Shown piece by piece: positions 31,481 through 39,774 of a DNA stretch of 64,000 bases. The translations under genes were made by a program, and so were the position numbers. A model generated the notes under the pieces. That model did no database searches, was not told the DNA's origin, and saw only the letters and a program-made list of their open reading frames with translations. This DNA is from Actinomadura graeca (GTDB lineage Bacteria > Actinomycetota > Actinomycetes > Streptosporangiales > Streptosporangiaceae): the NCBI RefSeq assembly GCF_019175365.1, contig NZ_CP059572.1, positions 4,650,001 through 4,714,000 on the forward strand, in the 5' to 3' direction. The stretch's first letter is position 1. The number at the start of each line of letters is the position of its first letter.

Positions 31481-32434
31481 TCAGGGCTGGGGGACGTTGT
31501 CGGCGGCGTCCTGGTCCTGGAGCCAGCGTTCGGCGTCGATCGCGGCGGAGCAGCCGCTGCCCGCGGCCGTGATCGCCTGACGGTAGATGTGGTCGACCAC
31601 GTCGCCGCAGGCGAACACCCCGGGGATCTTCGTCCTCGTCGTCGGCGAGTCCACGAGGAGGTAGCCGTCGGTGTCGGACTCCAGCTGGCCGGCGAACAGT
31701 TCGCTGCGCGGGTCATGCCCGATCGCGATGAAGAGTCCCGTGATCTCCAGCGGGGTCTCCTCGCCGGTCAGGACGTTGCGGGTCTGGACGCCGGTGACGC
31801 GGTCCTCGCCGTGGATCTCGACGACCTCGCTGTTCCACAGGAACTTGATCTTCTCGTTGGCGAACGCGCGCTCCTGCATGATCTTGGACGCGCGGAGCTC
31901 GGCGCGGCGGTGGACCACCGTGACCGACCGCGCGAACTTGGTGAGGAAGATCGCCTCCTCCATCGCGGTGTCGCCGCCGCCCACGATGGCGATGTCCTGC
32001 TCGCGGAAGAAGAACCCGTCGCAGGTCGCGCACCAGGAGACGCCTCGTCCGGACAGCCGCTTCTCGTTCTCCAGCCCCAGCTCGCGGTAGCCCGAGCCGG
32101 TCGCGACGATCACCGACCTGGCGAGGTACGTCTCGTCCCCGACCTTGACGACCTTGGGGTCGGCGGTCAGGTCGACCTCGGTGACGTCGTCGGTGATGAG
32201 CTCGGCGCCGAACCGCTCGGCCTGCTTGCGCAGGTTGTCCATCAGGTCGGGGCCCATGACGCCGTCCGGGAAGCCGGGGAAGTTCTCCACGTCGGTGGTG
32301 TTCATCAGCGCACCGCCGGCGGTCACCGACCCCTCGAACACCAGCGGCTTCAGGTCACCGCGGGCCGCGTAGATCGCGGCCGTGTAGCCCGCGGGGCCCG
32401 AGCCGATGACGATGACGTTACGGACGTCGCTCAC
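31481..32434 (-). CDS. trxB: Thioredoxin reductase
   Basis: This FAD- and NADPH-dependent enzyme reduces thioredoxin. It is 317 aa from the GTG at 32434, preceded by GAGGAGAGG. The N-terminal FAD motif is [20 protein letters not shown], the redox pair is Cys135-Cys138 in WCATCDG, the NADPH motif is [11 protein letters not shown], and the closing FAD motif is [34 protein letters not shown]. In mycobacteria and Streptomyces trxB is followed by a thioredoxin gene near sigM, but none is present here. A sulfenate or peroxide role through SigM is possible from context. Confidence 0.95.
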   Translation of the reverse strand: MSDVRNVIVIGSGPAGYTAAIYAARGDLKPLVFEGSVTAGGALMNTTDVENFPGFPDGVMGPDLMDNLRKQAERFGAELITDDVTEVDLTADPKVVKVGDETYLARSVIVATGSGYRELGLENEKRLSGRGVSWCATCDGFFFREQDIAIVGGGDTAMEEAIFLTKFARSVTVVHRRAELRASKIMQERAFANEKIKFLWNSEVVEIHGEDRVTGVQTRNVLTGEETPLEITGLFIAIGHDPRSELFAGQLESDTDGYLLVDSPTTRTKIPGVFACGDVVDHIYRQAITAAGSGCSAAIDAERWLQDQDAADNVPQP

Positions 32435-32797
32435 TGTTCTGTGCCTCTCCTCGTTGACCTTCGGCGCTGGACGACGTGCGGTGGCCGCCACGGTGTCCAC
32501 CCGCCGCACCCATCCGGCGCAGCGTTCGGGGATGCGTTCGTCCGGCACGACCCGGCCTGCCAGTCGCGTCAACCGATCCTAGGCCCCGGGGATTCCCGTC
32601 GCCCGTGCTCGGCGTGCCCGTCCGGCGACCGGGTCGGTTCCGTCATGCTCGGCCGCCGACGCCAGGGCCGGGATGGGCGCCCATAGCGTGCCCGCCCACG
32701 CGGCCGGTCACGTGCCGTTCGTGGGCTGACCGATGGGGGTGTCGCCCTGGTGGCATGCCGGACGCGGCGTGTCCTGCCCCAGCCCTAGGCTGTGCGC
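32435..32797. other. trxB-hydrolase divergent promoter gap
   Basis: This 363-bp noncoding region lies between the divergent trxB and hydrolase genes. A TAGGCT shortly before the hydrolase start may be a -10 element, which would make that mRNA nearly leaderless. Nothing else was recognised. Confidence 0.4.
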
Positions 32798-33370
32798 ATG
32801 GCTCGGATTCTGCTTCTCCACTCGATGTACGGGCTCCGCCCCGCCGTCCACCAAGCGGCGGACCTGATGCGGGAGGCCGGGCACGACGTCCATGTCCCGG
32901 ATCTCTACGACGGCCGGGTCGTGGACACCGCGGAGGAGGGCATCGCGATCAAGGAGGAGATCGGCCGGGACGAGCTGCTCCGCCGCGCGGTCGCGGCCGC
33001 GGCGCCCCTGACCGGGGGCGGCGGGGTCGTGTACGCCGGGTTCTCGCTCGGCGGCGCCCTCGCCCAGAATCTCGCGTTCGCGGACGACAAGGCGCTCGGG
33101 CTGCTGCAGATGCACGGCACATCCGACATCGCGGACGACGCGTCCGGCGACTTCCCGGTGCAGCTGCACGTCGCCGATCCCGACACCTACGAGCCTGTCG
33201 ACTGGGTAACCGCCTGGTACCTGCGGATGCGCAAGGCCGGGACGGACGTGGAGGTCTTCCGGTACCGCGGTGCCGGGCACCTGTTCACCGACCCGGAGCT
33301 CCCCGATCACGACCCCGAGGCCACCGAACGCGCCTGGACGATCGCACTGGACTTCCTCGCCGACCTCTGA
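32798..33370 (+). CDS. Dienelactone hydrolase family alpha/beta hydrolase
   Basis: This 190-aa alpha/beta hydrolase begins MARILLLHSMYGLRPAVHQAADLMREAGHDVHVPDLYDG. The nucleophile elbow reads YAGFSLGGALAQ (serine at the centre, whereas classical dienelactone hydrolases use cysteine). The acid is probably in HVADPD, and the histidine is in GAGHLFTDPE. The ATG at 32798 is chosen. A GTG lies 6 bp upstream, and neither has a clear ribosome site. The substrate is unknown. Confidence 0.87.
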   Translation: MARILLLHSMYGLRPAVHQAADLMREAGHDVHVPDLYDGRVVDTAEEGIAIKEEIGRDELLRRAVAAAAPLTGGGGVVYAGFSLGGALAQNLAFADDKALGLLQMHGTSDIADDASGDFPVQLHVADPDTYEPVDWVTAWYLRMRKAGTDVEVFRYRGAGHLFTDPELPDHDPEATERAWTIALDFLADL

Positions 33371-33708
33371 CCCGTCCGGCCTGCCCGCCTCGACCCCTCC
33401 GAACCCCGCGGCCCTGAGCACGTCACCCGGGCGGTACCGCCGCCTTACAGTATCTGAGAAGACCCACGAATCCGCAGTTCACAGCCCCACATCGCACCTC
33501 AGCGGGAGCGCCCGAGGCGTCGTCCGTCCAGCCGTGCCTTGATCGCTCACACAGGTCGCCACGGCTCCGGAGGGGCGCCTTCTGACCGGGCATAGCAGAA
33601 GGCCGCGGGCGGCTTCGTCTGCCGTCCGCGGCCTTTGCTATGGATCACGCCTTACCAGGAGGCGGTTTTGATCATGAGATTGATGGGCGGAGCCGTCAGG
33701 GCGACGGC
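33371..33708. other. Gap between convergent hydrolase and anti-sigma genes
   Basis: This 338-bp gap is noncoding. It contains a long interrupted hairpin at 33591-33642 that acts as a likely terminator. Nothing else was recognised. Confidence 0.5.
33591..33642. terminator. Interrupted hairpin terminator
   Basis: CATAGC with AAGGCCGCGG at 33591-33608 pairs with CCGCGGCCTT and GCTATG at 33626-33642, apart from one unpaired base on each side. It lies between convergent genes. Confidence 0.7.
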
Positions 33709-34497
33709 TCAGGCTGTCTCTTGCTTGAGAAGGTGCGAGTTCTGGGCGTCGCAGCCGGGCCCGACCACCCAGACGTTCCAGCTGCCCGCCTTGTCGCCAC
33801 GTACGGCGATCACCGTGGCCTGCCGTCCTTCGAACATGGCCTGGTCGACGAACGCGGGCGGCGCTCCCCGGGTGACGCTGTTGACGCAGCCGACGAGCTG
33901 CTGACCGGGCGGCGTGCCACGCGACTTCAGGACCTCGCCCTTGCCCATCAGCCGGCTGACCTGGCCACTCAGGTCTCCAGCCCTGTAGTCGGTGCCGCTG
34001 TGGGCGACGGTGTAGGACGGGGCGCTCAGCATGGTCTCCCCGCTGGTCGCCTGCGGAGCCGCGCCCTTCGCCGCTCCACGTCCCTCACTCGCGTCCTGCA
34101 CGGGGCTCTGCGCGGCGCCCCGGTGATCGCCGCCGCCCGATTCGTCCAAGGCAATCTTGCCGACCATCGCTCCGCCGCCGAGCACGACCACCGTCGCCGC
34201 GGCGGCCGACAGTATCCGCCAATGCCGCCTTCCGCGCCGCTGTTCCAGGCTCACCACGGTGGCGTTGTTCAACGACTCCGCCGCTATGGCGGTGTCGATG
34301 CGCTCGGCCAGCTCCGCGGGCATGGACGGGACGGGTGCCTCCGCCAGGATCCGGGAGACGTCCGCAAGGTCGGCGGAGCGATCCCGGCATTCGGCGCAGG
34401 TGTCGAGGTGCGCGTTGACGGAGGCGGCTTCGTCGTCTTCGAGGAGCCCCTCGGCCAGATCGGCCAGGACGTCGTAGTCAAGATGAGCGGGGTTCAT
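33709..34497 (-). CDS. Membrane anti-sigma factor with zinc-finger domain
   Basis: This 262-aa protein has an N-terminal zf-HC2 type zinc-binding anti-sigma domain, seen as VNAHLDTCAECRD around residues 27-39. One membrane segment (LSAAAATVVVLGGGAMVGKIAL) lies near residues 96-117, followed by an extracytoplasmic domain of about 140 residues. It overlaps the sigma factor gene by 4 bp (ATGA), so it should bind and inhibit that sigma factor until an envelope or redox signal arrives. It corresponds in position to mycobacterial RsmA. Confidence 0.88.
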   Translation of the reverse strand: MNPAHLDYDVLADLAEGLLEDDEAASVNAHLDTCAECRDRSADLADVSRILAEAPVPSMPAELAERIDTAIAAESLNNATVVSLEQRRGRRHWRILSAAAATVVVLGGGAMVGKIALDESGGGDHRGAAQSPVQDASEGRGAAKGAAPQATSGETMLSAPSYTVAHSGTDYRAGDLSGQVSRLMGKGEVLKSRGTPPGQQLVGCVNSVTRGAPPAFVDQAMFEGRQATVIAVRGDKAGSWNVWVVGPGCDAQNSHLLKQETA

Positions 34498-35117
34498 TTG
34501 GGCATGCCACCTCCTTCCACACCTCCGACGTTCCTGGGGTCCCGTCGGTTCCGGTGATGGACGAGAAGTGGCGCGAGCCTCGCCCGGCCGCGTGCGCAGC
34601 GGCTCTTGATCGTTCCAGGAGGGACCTCCAGGACGTTCGCCGCGTCGTCGACCGAGTAGCCCATCATGTCGACGAGGATGAGCGCCGCGCGCTGCTCGAA
34701 CGGCAGCTGCAGCAGGGCGGTCCGGACGTCGAGGGACACGCCGTGCGCGTCGGTCGGATCCGGCATCTTCGGTGCGACGGCGTCGAAGGTGGCGTCGTCC
34801 CCCATCGGGGTCGCGGGACGGACGGACTTGCGCCGGATCCGGTCCAGGCAGGCGTTCACCACGATCCGGTGCAACCAGGTGGTGACGGCCGCGTCACCAC
34901 GGAACCGCCCGGCCGCGCGGAACGCCGACAGGCACGCGTCCTGCAGCGCGTCCGCGGCCTCCTCCGGATCACCGAGCGTCCGCAGCGCGACCGCCCACAT
35001 GCGGTCGCGGTGCCGGTGCACCAGCTCGGCGAAGGCGTGCGGATCCCCCTCCGCGTGGCGTGCGAGGAGCTCCTTGTCGGGTACCTCGTCCACGCGACGC
35101 ATGCTCACCGACGTCAT
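34494..35117 (-). CDS. sigM: ECF RNA polymerase sigma factor, SigM-like
   Basis: This 207-aa extracytoplasmic-function sigma factor has region 2 at about residues 25-95 (FAELVHRHRDRMWAVALRTLGDPEEAADALQDACLSAF) and region 4 at 135-185 (QLPFEQRAALILVDMMGYSVDDAANVLEVPPGTIKSRCARGRARL). The ATG at 35117 is chosen. The ribosome site is weak, and another ATG at 35102 (MRRVDEVPDKELL) is possible. The linked anti-sigma factor and nearby trxB, MurJ and pseudokinase match the mycobacterial sigM locus. Confidence 0.88.
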   Translation of the reverse strand: MTSVSMRRVDEVPDKELLARHAEGDPHAFAELVHRHRDRMWAVALRTLGDPEEAADALQDACLSAFRAAGRFRGDAAVTTWLHRIVVNACLDRIRRKSVRPATPMGDDATFDAVAPKMPDPTDAHGVSLDVRTALLQLPFEQRAALILVDMMGYSVDDAANVLEVPPGTIKSRCARGRARLAPLLVHHRNRRDPRNVGGVEGGGMPK

Positions 35118-35338
35118 GAGCAACCGCTTTCTCGTACGGGACGCCCGGTCGGTGCCGGGCGTCTGCGACCGGCCGCGCCTGCTGGGGTAGACACCACAGG
35201 TTCCTGGGGAGAGGGGACATTCTGTTTACAGGCACGATACAGACAAGCGGTACCCCACGTCACAGCTCGCGACCCCCGTCCGTTCCCTCGCCCGGTCGCC
35301 GAATGCCCTGCTCTTCCGGACGGCGCCCCCGCCTCCGG

Positions 35339-35361
35339 CTATCCACAGAACGACGTTCTAC
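35339..35361 (-). repeat. Dispersed 23-bp element, copy 3
   Basis: Read on the minus strand, it is GTAGAAC, then GTCG, then TTCTGTGGATAG. It includes a perfect AGAAC/GTTCT dyad with a three-base centre. It lies in the sigM upstream region and points toward sigM. Confidence 0.6.
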
Positions 35362-35590
35362 GTCCCGTCCCGGCCCGAATATTTGACCATGAACGTAGCG
35401 GGTCCGGCGAGGTTAGGGCACCTCGCCGGAGTCAGAGAAGGCTGACGCGGAGAGCGAGATCCTGATCCGCGAAAGGTGGTGAGCGGGTACGTCAACGTCC
35501 GACGTCCCGGTGTTGGGCAAGGCGGGTTGAGGACTGTGAGCGGCGGCCGACGCGGCGGCCGACCCGGCGGGCGGGGACGGCCGGGACCAG

Positions 35591-35622
35591 GTGGGACGGG
35601 TGGGACGGGTGGGACGGGTGGG
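35591..35622 (+). repeat. 9-bp G-rich tandem repeat
   Basis: GTGGGACGG is repeated three times, followed by GTGGG. It abuts the stop codon of the pseudokinase gene. On the plus strand there are seven GGG runs, so a G-quadruplex is possible. It may act as a 3' end element. Confidence 0.6.
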
Positions 35623-37245
35623 TCAGCTTGGGGAACCGTAGACGGCGACCTCGCCCAGCTTGCCCTTGAGGGAGGCGGGAAGCTTGGTGAACCAGACCAG
35701 CACGTACTGACCCGAGACCTGCGGGGACACCGGGACCGTCAGCTCGCCGCCGTTGCCCTGCTGGCGTCCGACGGACTTCAGGTCGGCCCCGGACTGCGAG
35801 TTTCCGATCTTTATCTGGAGGATCCCGCCGACCTGCGGAGTGATGATCTTGACGCTGGAGACCTTGACCGGGCGGCCCATGTCGAGGAGGACGCCGATGC
35901 CCTTGGAGTAGTTGCCGAAGCTGGGGTCGGCGTAGCTCTGCGTCTCCCAGGCGGTGCCGGGTTTGCCGTCGATGACCAGATTGGTGTTCCTGTTGACGGC
36001 CTCGTCGTGGTGGCCGCCGATCGGCTTCTCGAAGCCGGTCACGGCCTGGACGTTCAGCCGGACGGCGGTCGGCTTCGGCGGGGCCGACGTCTTGCCCTGG
36101 TCGGTGACGCGGGCGCCGTTGGGTTTCTCCTTCGAGCCGTTGTCGACCAGCGCCCAGGCTCCGAGACCGACGATGACGGTCAGCGCCGCGGCGGCCACGC
36201 CGAGGAGGGCGCGGTTGGCGGGCCGGCGCGGCACGCCGGTAGTGCCGTGGGCCGAGGAGACCGGAGGCGGCGCGGTGTTGCGCCGCGTGCGTGTCCGGGG
36301 CTCCGGGATCCGCGTGGTCGGCTGGCTGACGGGCGGCTGGTGCTGCTGCGAGGGCGCACCGGCATGATGCGTCGGCGCACCGGCGTGATGCGTCGCGGGA
36401 CGCTTCGGCGCCGGGGCCGGAGCGGGGCGCGGCGCGGCGGTGTGGGGCGGAGGCGGTGCGCTGCCGAGCCCGGCGAACAGAGGCAGTGGCGTGCGGGGGA
36501 CGCCGCGCAGAGCCTTGGCGACTTCGGCGGGTGTGGTCAGTGCCTCCGCACCGCCCAGGCCGAGGCAGCGGCAGACGATCGCGTCGACGGCATGGGAGAT
36601 GCCGGCCTGCACCTGGCGGGGAGCGTGGGGAACGCCACCGGTTCCGGGCGCGGACGGCAGGTCGGAGCCCTCGTCGTCGCCGGGCCAGTGCGCGGTGAGC
36701 GCCGCGTACAGCATGCGGCCGAGCCCCCGGACGTCCTCGCCGGCCGGGTCGTCGGCGTAGCGGTCGCAGAGGACCGCGTCGGTGGCGATGCCGAGCAGCT
36801 TCACCGTGCCGCCGGTCGTCCAGACGAGGTCGCGGGGGGTGAGGCACAGGTGGGCCAGCCCGGCGGCGTGCGCGGCGGCCATGGCCTCGGCGGCCTCGTA
36901 GAGCAGGGTCGCGGCGCGTCCCGGCTCCAGCGGCGCCTTCCCGAGCATCTGCTCCAGGGTCTCGCCGACGACCCACTCGCTCACGACGTAGGCGCTCTCG
37001 CCGCTGTCGTCGGCGTCGAACACCTGGGTGAGGCGCGGGTCGGTGAGGCGGCTGGCGGCGCGGGCCGAGGTGACGACCTCGTGGACGCGGGGGAAGTCGG
37101 GATCGAACGTACGGACGGCGACGGCCCTGGCGAGGATCTCGTCGATGGCCTTCCAGAGCGAAGATCCGCCGGTGTCGCTGATGCGTTCTTCAAGGCGGTA
37201 GCGGCCGGCGAGACGGGTACCGGGCTCGATGACTGACGTGCTCAC
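35623..37245 (-). CDS. MurJ-associated pseudokinase with C-terminal discoidin-like domain
   Basis: This 540-aa protein starts at a GTG with AGGA 7 bases upstream. Residues 10-255 are a Ser/Thr kinase fold (GRYRLEERISDTGGSSLWKAID), but the catalytic residues are gone. The VAIK lysine is replaced (AVAVRTF), the HRD loop reads HLCLTPRDLVW, and DFG reads LLGIA. A Pro/His-rich linker follows, then a membrane segment (LLGVAAAALTVIVGLGAWALV, near residue 360) and an extracellular F5/8-C-like beta domain (IDGKPGTAWETQSYADP). The mycobacterial equivalent is fused to MviN (Rv3910), where it binds FhaA and controls lipid II flipping. Here it is a separate gene downstream of murJ. Confidence 0.85.
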   Translation of the reverse strand: MSTSVIEPGTRLAGRYRLEERISDTGGSSLWKAIDEILARAVAVRTFDPDFPRVHEVVTSARAASRLTDPRLTQVFDADDSGESAYVVSEWVVGETLEQMLGKAPLEPGRAATLLYEAAEAMAAAHAAGLAHLCLTPRDLVWTTGGTVKLLGIATDAVLCDRYADDPAGEDVRGLGRMLYAALTAHWPGDDEGSDLPSAPGTGGVPHAPRQVQAGISHAVDAIVCRCLGLGGAEALTTPAEVAKALRGVPRTPLPLFAGLGSAPPPPHTAAPRPAPAPAPKRPATHHAGAPTHHAGAPSQQHQPPVSQPTTRIPEPRTRTRRNTAPPPVSSAHGTTGVPRRPANRALLGVAAAALTVIVGLGAWALVDNGSKEKPNGARVTDQGKTSAPPKPTAVRLNVQAVTGFEKPIGGHHDEAVNRNTNLVIDGKPGTAWETQSYADPSFGNYSKGIGVLLDMGRPVKVSSVKIITPQVGGILQIKIGNSQSGADLKSVGRQQGNGGELTVPVSPQVSGQYVLVWFTKLPASLKGKLGEVAVYGSPS

Positions 37246-38033
37246 GGCAACGTCCTGCACAGGTGGTCAGATCCCATGTTCGTGGCGTGGCAGCTTACGC
37301 CTCCGACCCTCCTCTTTGCGTTCCCCAGGGTGTCGCCCCGCAAGCCGTAGTCCCCCACATGGTAGTGGCTACTCGCACGAGTGGCCGCCTTATCGCCGCG
37401 CGTCCTGTGTACTTTGCCTCGCTTTACCCTTGGGTCCAAGGACGGTGACCGCCCGGACACTCTTCGCAGCGAACCGGGTGGTCCGCCGCCTCCGGCGAAG
37501 CCGTGGCCGTCCGCGCCGAGGCTCGGATGCCGCCCGCCGGGACGGCGTGAGGGCTTCACTCGGCACCGCTCTTACAGGCTGTCATATGGCCCCCATTGCC
37601 CGACTGCCGGCAAAAGACACTGTCACCAATAGACCATGACAAGTGCAGCGTGGCGGTGAGGCCGGGCCGCGTCGAGGTCTGTCATGTCATACCAGGCGAT
37701 GCGGCTGGCGGCGTGGTGATTGTCATGTCCACACCGGTCGGCGAAGCCTGGCGGTGGAGCGAGCTGTCACGTGTTCGTTCAGAGGGTCGGCCCCCAGCGG
37801 ACGGTGTCCGTCCGCGATGCGTCGCCGCCGGGTGAGGCGAGCGCCGGAAGGCGGCGAGCGGGTGACTCTGTTTGGGAGCGGCGGGGGGCGGTCATCGGTT
37901 GTACGTACCGGAGGGCAGGACTGGCCGAGTCTCGAACCGAATCGCATGCCGTCTTGCGTGACACCACCGCCGGGACCGTGCGGGGATGCGATGACGCGGG
38001 TTCCCGCCTGTGGGTCGTGTCGGGACGCGTGGG
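37246..38033. other. 790-bp gap between murJ and the pseudokinase gene
   Basis: No credible gene is seen. In relatives the pseudokinase lies fused to or directly after murJ, so a gap of this size is unexpected. It may hold a separate pseudokinase promoter. Short open frames have no recognisable domain. Confidence 0.5.
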
Positions 38034-39740
38034 TCAGCGGCCGGGGAGTCGTCTGGTGATGGTGGTGACCATGGTCTGGACCTCGCCCACGCGTAGAAGC
38101 TTGGCGAAGAACAGGTAGAGAATCCCTCCTCCGGCGCTGCCCACGACCAGCACGGCCAGGCCGGGGAGGAGGCCCTCGCCCATGGCGGCGTCCACGATCG
38201 CATGGACGGCGTAGGCGAACCCGAGCAGTGGCCAGAGGGCGACGGCCAGTTTCAGGTAGGTGACGGCGATCCGGCGGCCGTCCATGCCGCCGAGCCGGCG
38301 ACGCAGGATGGCCCAGCCGACGAGCGCGCCCACGGTCTGGGCCAGGGCGAACCCGCCCGCGATCCCCACGATGATCTTGTCGGTGGGGAGGACCTTGTAG
38401 GCGGTGAACGCCATCGCGATGTTGGTGATGACCACGGCCACGCTGACGAACGCGGGCGTCCGGGTGTCCTGCATCGCGTAGAAGACGCGGAGCATGAGCT
38501 GGTAGGCGGCGAAGGGGACGAGGGCGATCGCGAACATCTCCAGGACGTTCGCGATGACCTGGGCGTTCGACACGGTGGTCTGGCCGTGTGCGAACAGGAC
38601 CGTCGTGATCTCACCGGCGAGCGTGGCCATCAGCGCGGCGGCGGGCAGGATGATCACCGAGCAGAGGCGCAGCCCGCTGGAGAAGTCGTCGCGGACCTCG
38701 TGCATGCGGTTCGCCGCGGCGTGCTCGCTCATCCGGGGCAGCAGCGCCGTGATCACCGAGACGCCGATGATCGCGTACGGGAGCTGGAACAGCTGGTAGG
38801 CGTTGAAGTAGGGGGTGTAGCCGACGTCGCCGAGGTGCTCCTTGCGGCCGAGCACGCCGGCGGCGTTGCTGAGCGACGTCGTCACCGCGAAGCCGATCTG
38901 GGTGATGACGACGTAGCTGAGCGTCCACACGGCCATCCGGCCCATCTGCCCGAGCTCGCCCTTGCGGAAGTCGAGCCGGGGCCGCCAGCGGAAGCCTGAG
39001 CCGCGCAGCGACGGCCACAGGGCGATGGTCTGGAGTGCCATGCCGCCGATCGTGCCGCCCGCCAGCAGCGCGACCTCCGCGTCCGTGATGGATCCGGGCG
39101 TCACCGTCCCGGTGCTGACCAGCAGGAAAGCGGCGGCCGTGCCGCAGATCACGATGTTGTTGAGCACTGGCGCCCACATCGGCGCGCCGAACCGTTTGCG
39201 CGTGTTGAGGATCGCGCCGGAGAAGGCGCTGACGCCGAGGAAGAAGATCTGCACCGCGAACAGTCGCGCGAACAGGACCGCGAGGTCGCGCTGCGCGCCT
39301 TCCATCGCGCCGCCGTAGATCGTGATGAAGACCGGCCCGAGGAGCACCGCGGCGACGGTGATCACCGCGAGGCCCAGGACGGCCAGGGTGAACAGCCGCT
39401 GCTCGTAGCGGGCGCCGTACTCGGCGTCCCGCTCCCGGGCCCGGACGATCAGCGGCACGACCACCGCGGTGAGGACGCCGCCGAGCAGCAGGTCGTAGAC
39501 GATGAACGGGACCGTGTTCGCGGTGTTGTAGCCGTCCGCGAGCGCTCCGGTGCCGAGGGCCGCGACCAGCATGGCCGTCCGGAGGAAGCCGGTGACGCGG
39601 GACGCGAGTGTGCCCACGGCCATGATCGCACCGGAGCGCAGGATCCCGGAGGCGCCCTTGCCGCCGGAGTCCGAACCGCCGCCGGAGCCCGAAGCGCCCC
39701 CGGACGGGTCGTCCCCGGGCGGGAGGTCCACGGCCGTCAT
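38034..39740 (-). CDS. murJ: Lipid II flippase MurJ (MviN family)
   Basis: MurJ moves lipid II across the membrane for peptidoglycan synthesis. From the ATG at 39740 the protein is 568 aa, with 14 expected membrane helices. The core starts SGILRSGAIMAVGTLASRVTGFLRTAMLVAALG and includes ADGYNTANTVPFIVYDLLLGGVL. Polar loops and the closing TMVTTITRRLPGR follow. The start is uncertain. The same frame is open upstream to 41246, giving a possible Pro/Gln/Gly-rich extension of up to about 450 residues, as seen in some actinobacterial MurJ proteins. That extension would overlap the DUF6049 gene in another frame. The ATG at 39740 lacks a good ribosome site and lies 34 bp after the DUF6049 stop. Confidence 0.88.
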   Translation of the reverse strand: MTAVDLPPGDDPSGGASGSGGGSDSGGKGASGILRSGAIMAVGTLASRVTGFLRTAMLVAALGTGALADGYNTANTVPFIVYDLLLGGVLTAVVVPLIVRARERDAEYGARYEQRLFTLAVLGLAVITVAAVLLGPVFITIYGGAMEGAQRDLAVLFARLFAVQIFFLGVSAFSGAILNTRKRFGAPMWAPVLNNIVICGTAAAFLLVSTGTVTPGSITDAEVALLAGGTIGGMALQTIALWPSLRGSGFRWRPRLDFRKGELGQMGRMAVWTLSYVVITQIGFAVTTSLSNAAGVLGRKEHLGDVGYTPYFNAYQLFQLPYAIIGVSVITALLPRMSEHAAANRMHEVRDDFSSGLRLCSVIILPAAALMATLAGEITTVLFAHGQTTVSNAQVIANVLEMFAIALVPFAAYQLMLRVFYAMQDTRTPAFVSVAVVITNIAMAFTAYKVLPTDKIIVGIAGGFALAQTVGALVGWAILRRRLGGMDGRRIAVTYLKLAVALWPLLGFAYAVHAIVDAAMGEGLLPGLAVLVVGSAGGGILYLFFAKLLRVGEVQTMVTTITRRLPGR

Positions 39741-39774
39741 GTCCGCGGGGGCCCCGCCGCCGGGCAGAGGGACG

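Larger units (their letters stand above)
35118..35622. promoter_or_regulatory. sigM upstream region
   Basis: This 505-bp noncoding region lies between the sigM start and the pseudokinase stop, both on the minus strand. It holds a copy of the 23-bp dispersed element at 35339-35361, about 220 bp upstream of sigM. A G-rich 9-bp tandem repeat sits at its far end, 35591-35622. The ribosome and promoter elements of sigM were not resolved. Confidence 0.5.
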
